Shown here one piece after another: positions 14,294 through 15,097 of a stretch of 15,097 nucleotides of DNA. The notes below the pieces were generated by a model, which made no database searches, was not told where the DNA came from, and worked only from the letters and a program-made list of their open reading frames with translations. The stretch is from Gallionellaceae bacterium (lineage in GTDB: Bacteria; Pseudomonadota; Gammaproteobacteria; Burkholderiales; Gallionellaceae): NCBI GenBank assembly GCA_021731185.1, contig JAKFXW010000190.1, forward strand, positions 1 to 15,097, given 5' to 3'. The translations under genes and the position numbers were made by a program. Positions within the stretch are counted from its first letter, which is position 1; each line of letters begins with the position of its first letter.

Positions 14294-14356
14294 ATGTCGC
14301 TTAATTTTGGTTTGAGCTATATGTGGCTGCCGCAAAGGTTAAGCTCACTGTATTAG
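14294..14356 (+). CDS. Possible 20-codon leader ORF
   Basis: An ATG at 14294-14296 is preceded by GAGGAG four bases away, the strongest Shine-Dalgarno match in the spacer. The product would be MSLNFGLSYMWLPQRLSSLY, ending at TAG 14354-14356. It lies about 240 bases upstream of the divergent membrane-protein gene, which itself lacks a good ribosome site. It could be a leader peptide, or the 5' stub of a deleted gene like the other fragments in this window. No family is recognised. Confidence 0.25.
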   Translation: MSLNFGLSYMWLPQRLSSLY

Positions 14357-14597
14357 TTGGCAACTGTATGGAGGCATGATGGGTGGGTACATCCAAATAT
14401 TTTGAGCGCATCTAGCACAAGGGAGATAGCTAATCATAAATCAGAAATATATGCGACACTGGCATCATCATAAATCTGATCGTTCTGCGCCGCTTGGTAA
14501 AGAGATATTTTGACGCTAAGCAACGCAAGTGATACCGTCCAATCATAGGCTGATAAATAAGCACCGTACTGTTCACCCCACATCGCATAAAACTGAC
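14357..14597. other. Spacer upstream of the plus-strand membrane-protein gene
   Basis: About 240 bases in which I see no gene, RNA or clear promoter. A small inverted repeat, AGTT GGC AACT (14355-14365), opens it. Confidence 0.4.
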
Positions 14598-15097
14598 ATG
14601 CCAGAACATCTCCGAGCGTTAATCATTATTCTTGTCCTGGCAACAACTTTTTTTGCCTTCGCACGTTACCCTGCCAGTGCTATTACAGAGGTAGAAAATT
14701 TCACACGCAGACGAAATCTTTGGCTGGGTTTAACACTCGCTGTATTTCTGGCGCACAATTTTTGGATATACGTAATAATCGCTATTCTGCTATTGCTCTA
14801 CTCGAACCGACGCGAATCCAATCCTCCTGCACTATTTTTTTCCATCTTGCTCGTTCTGCCCATGGCCATTGTCCAGATACCTGGTATGGGAATGGTTAAC
14901 TATATATTCGATCTTTCACACGCTAGGATATTGTCGTTATTCATTTTGCTCCCCGCATTTTTTACTCTGTTGTGGAAAGTCGATACTGCTGCATTTGGTC
15001 GCACCGGGCCAGACAAGTTGCTAGCCGTTTATCTTTTGCTTACGTCCATACTGTTCCTGCGTGAAGACAACATAACCAATACTACGCGTGAAATTTT
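14598..15097 (+). CDS. O-antigen polymerase/ligase-like membrane protein (N-terminal part, runs off right edge)
   Basis: Open from ATG 14598-14600 to the window end (166 codons, no stop). The product begins MPEHLRALIIILVLATTFF and contains at least five hydrophobic helices within 150 residues, with RRRNLWLGLTLAVFLAHNFW at about 37-56 and a further helix after PDKLLAVYLLL. This layout, with charged loops and AHNFW, resembles O-antigen polymerase/ligase-type (Wzy/WaaL, EpsG-like) proteins of betaproteobacterial polysaccharide loci. The large periplasmic loop carrying the catalytic residues is outside the window. Such proteins polymerise or ligate the flipped repeat unit. No good Shine-Dalgarno precedes the ATG (AAACTGAC), but no better in-frame start exists. 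That it is a membrane-protein gene is secure; the family is moderately so. Confidence 0.75.
   Translation, partial: MPEHLRALIIILVLATTFFAFARYPASAITEVENFTRRRNLWLGLTLAVFLAHNFWIYVIIAILLLLYSNRRESNPPALFFSILLVLPMAIVQIPGMGMVNYIFDLSHARILSLFILLPAFFTLLWKVDTAAFGRTGPDKLLAVYLLLTSILFLREDNITNTTREI

Overview
The window is a surface or exopolysaccharide biosynthesis locus of a Gram-negative bacterium. Taken together, the sequence suggests a betaproteobacterium with a type A exosortase (XrtA/PEP-CTERM) style polysaccharide locus. The grounds are an ExeA/GspA-like ATPase of the kind found beside such loci, a WecG/TagA/CpsF transferase, many glycosyltransferases, an O-antigen-polymerase-like membrane protein, and moderate, uneven base composition. 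The exosortase, the Wzz/kinase pair and PEP-CTERM proteins are not in the window, so the XrtA assignment is an inference.

Layout. Almost everything is on the minus strand, so transcription runs from high to low coordinates. Block A (13947 to 10345) holds a Wzx-type flippase, a broken glycosyltransferase/epimerase chimera, and two family-2 glycosyltransferases joined by an ATGA overlap. Between 10344 and 9385 lies a gene-poor scar. It contains a fragment resembling the VirK/YbjX (DUF535) family fused to the tail of what looks like a DUF3494 ice-binding-like protein, followed by a strongly folded 141-bp element ending in a minus-strand T tract. Block B (9384 to 5271) holds the ATPase, a GT4, a GT2 and a WecG-type transferase carrying an extra C-terminal STAS domain, with overlapping or near-contiguous genes. 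Block C (5069 to 1) starts behind a possible promoter. It holds a DegT/StrS sugar aminotransferase, an ATP-grasp ligase overlapping it by one base, an AT-rich GT2, a possible 44-residue secreted peptide with a downstream palindrome, a GT4, and the first 40 codons of another probable glycosyltransferase. The only plus-strand gene runs off the right edge (14598 onward): the N-terminal part of a polytopic membrane protein resembling O-antigen polymerases/ligases. It diverges from the flippase across a 650-bp palindrome-rich spacer.

How the genes fit together (inference). The glycosyltransferases build a lipid-linked repeat unit. The aminotransferase makes an amino sugar, and the ATP-grasp enzyme may attach an acyl or amino-acid group to it. 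The flippase exports the unit and the divergent membrane protein polymerises or ligates it. The ATPase and the STAS domain are the likeliest control or assembly points. The most unusual items are the WecG-STAS fusion, the two chimeric gene scars, the 141-bp structured element and the small secreted-peptide ORF.
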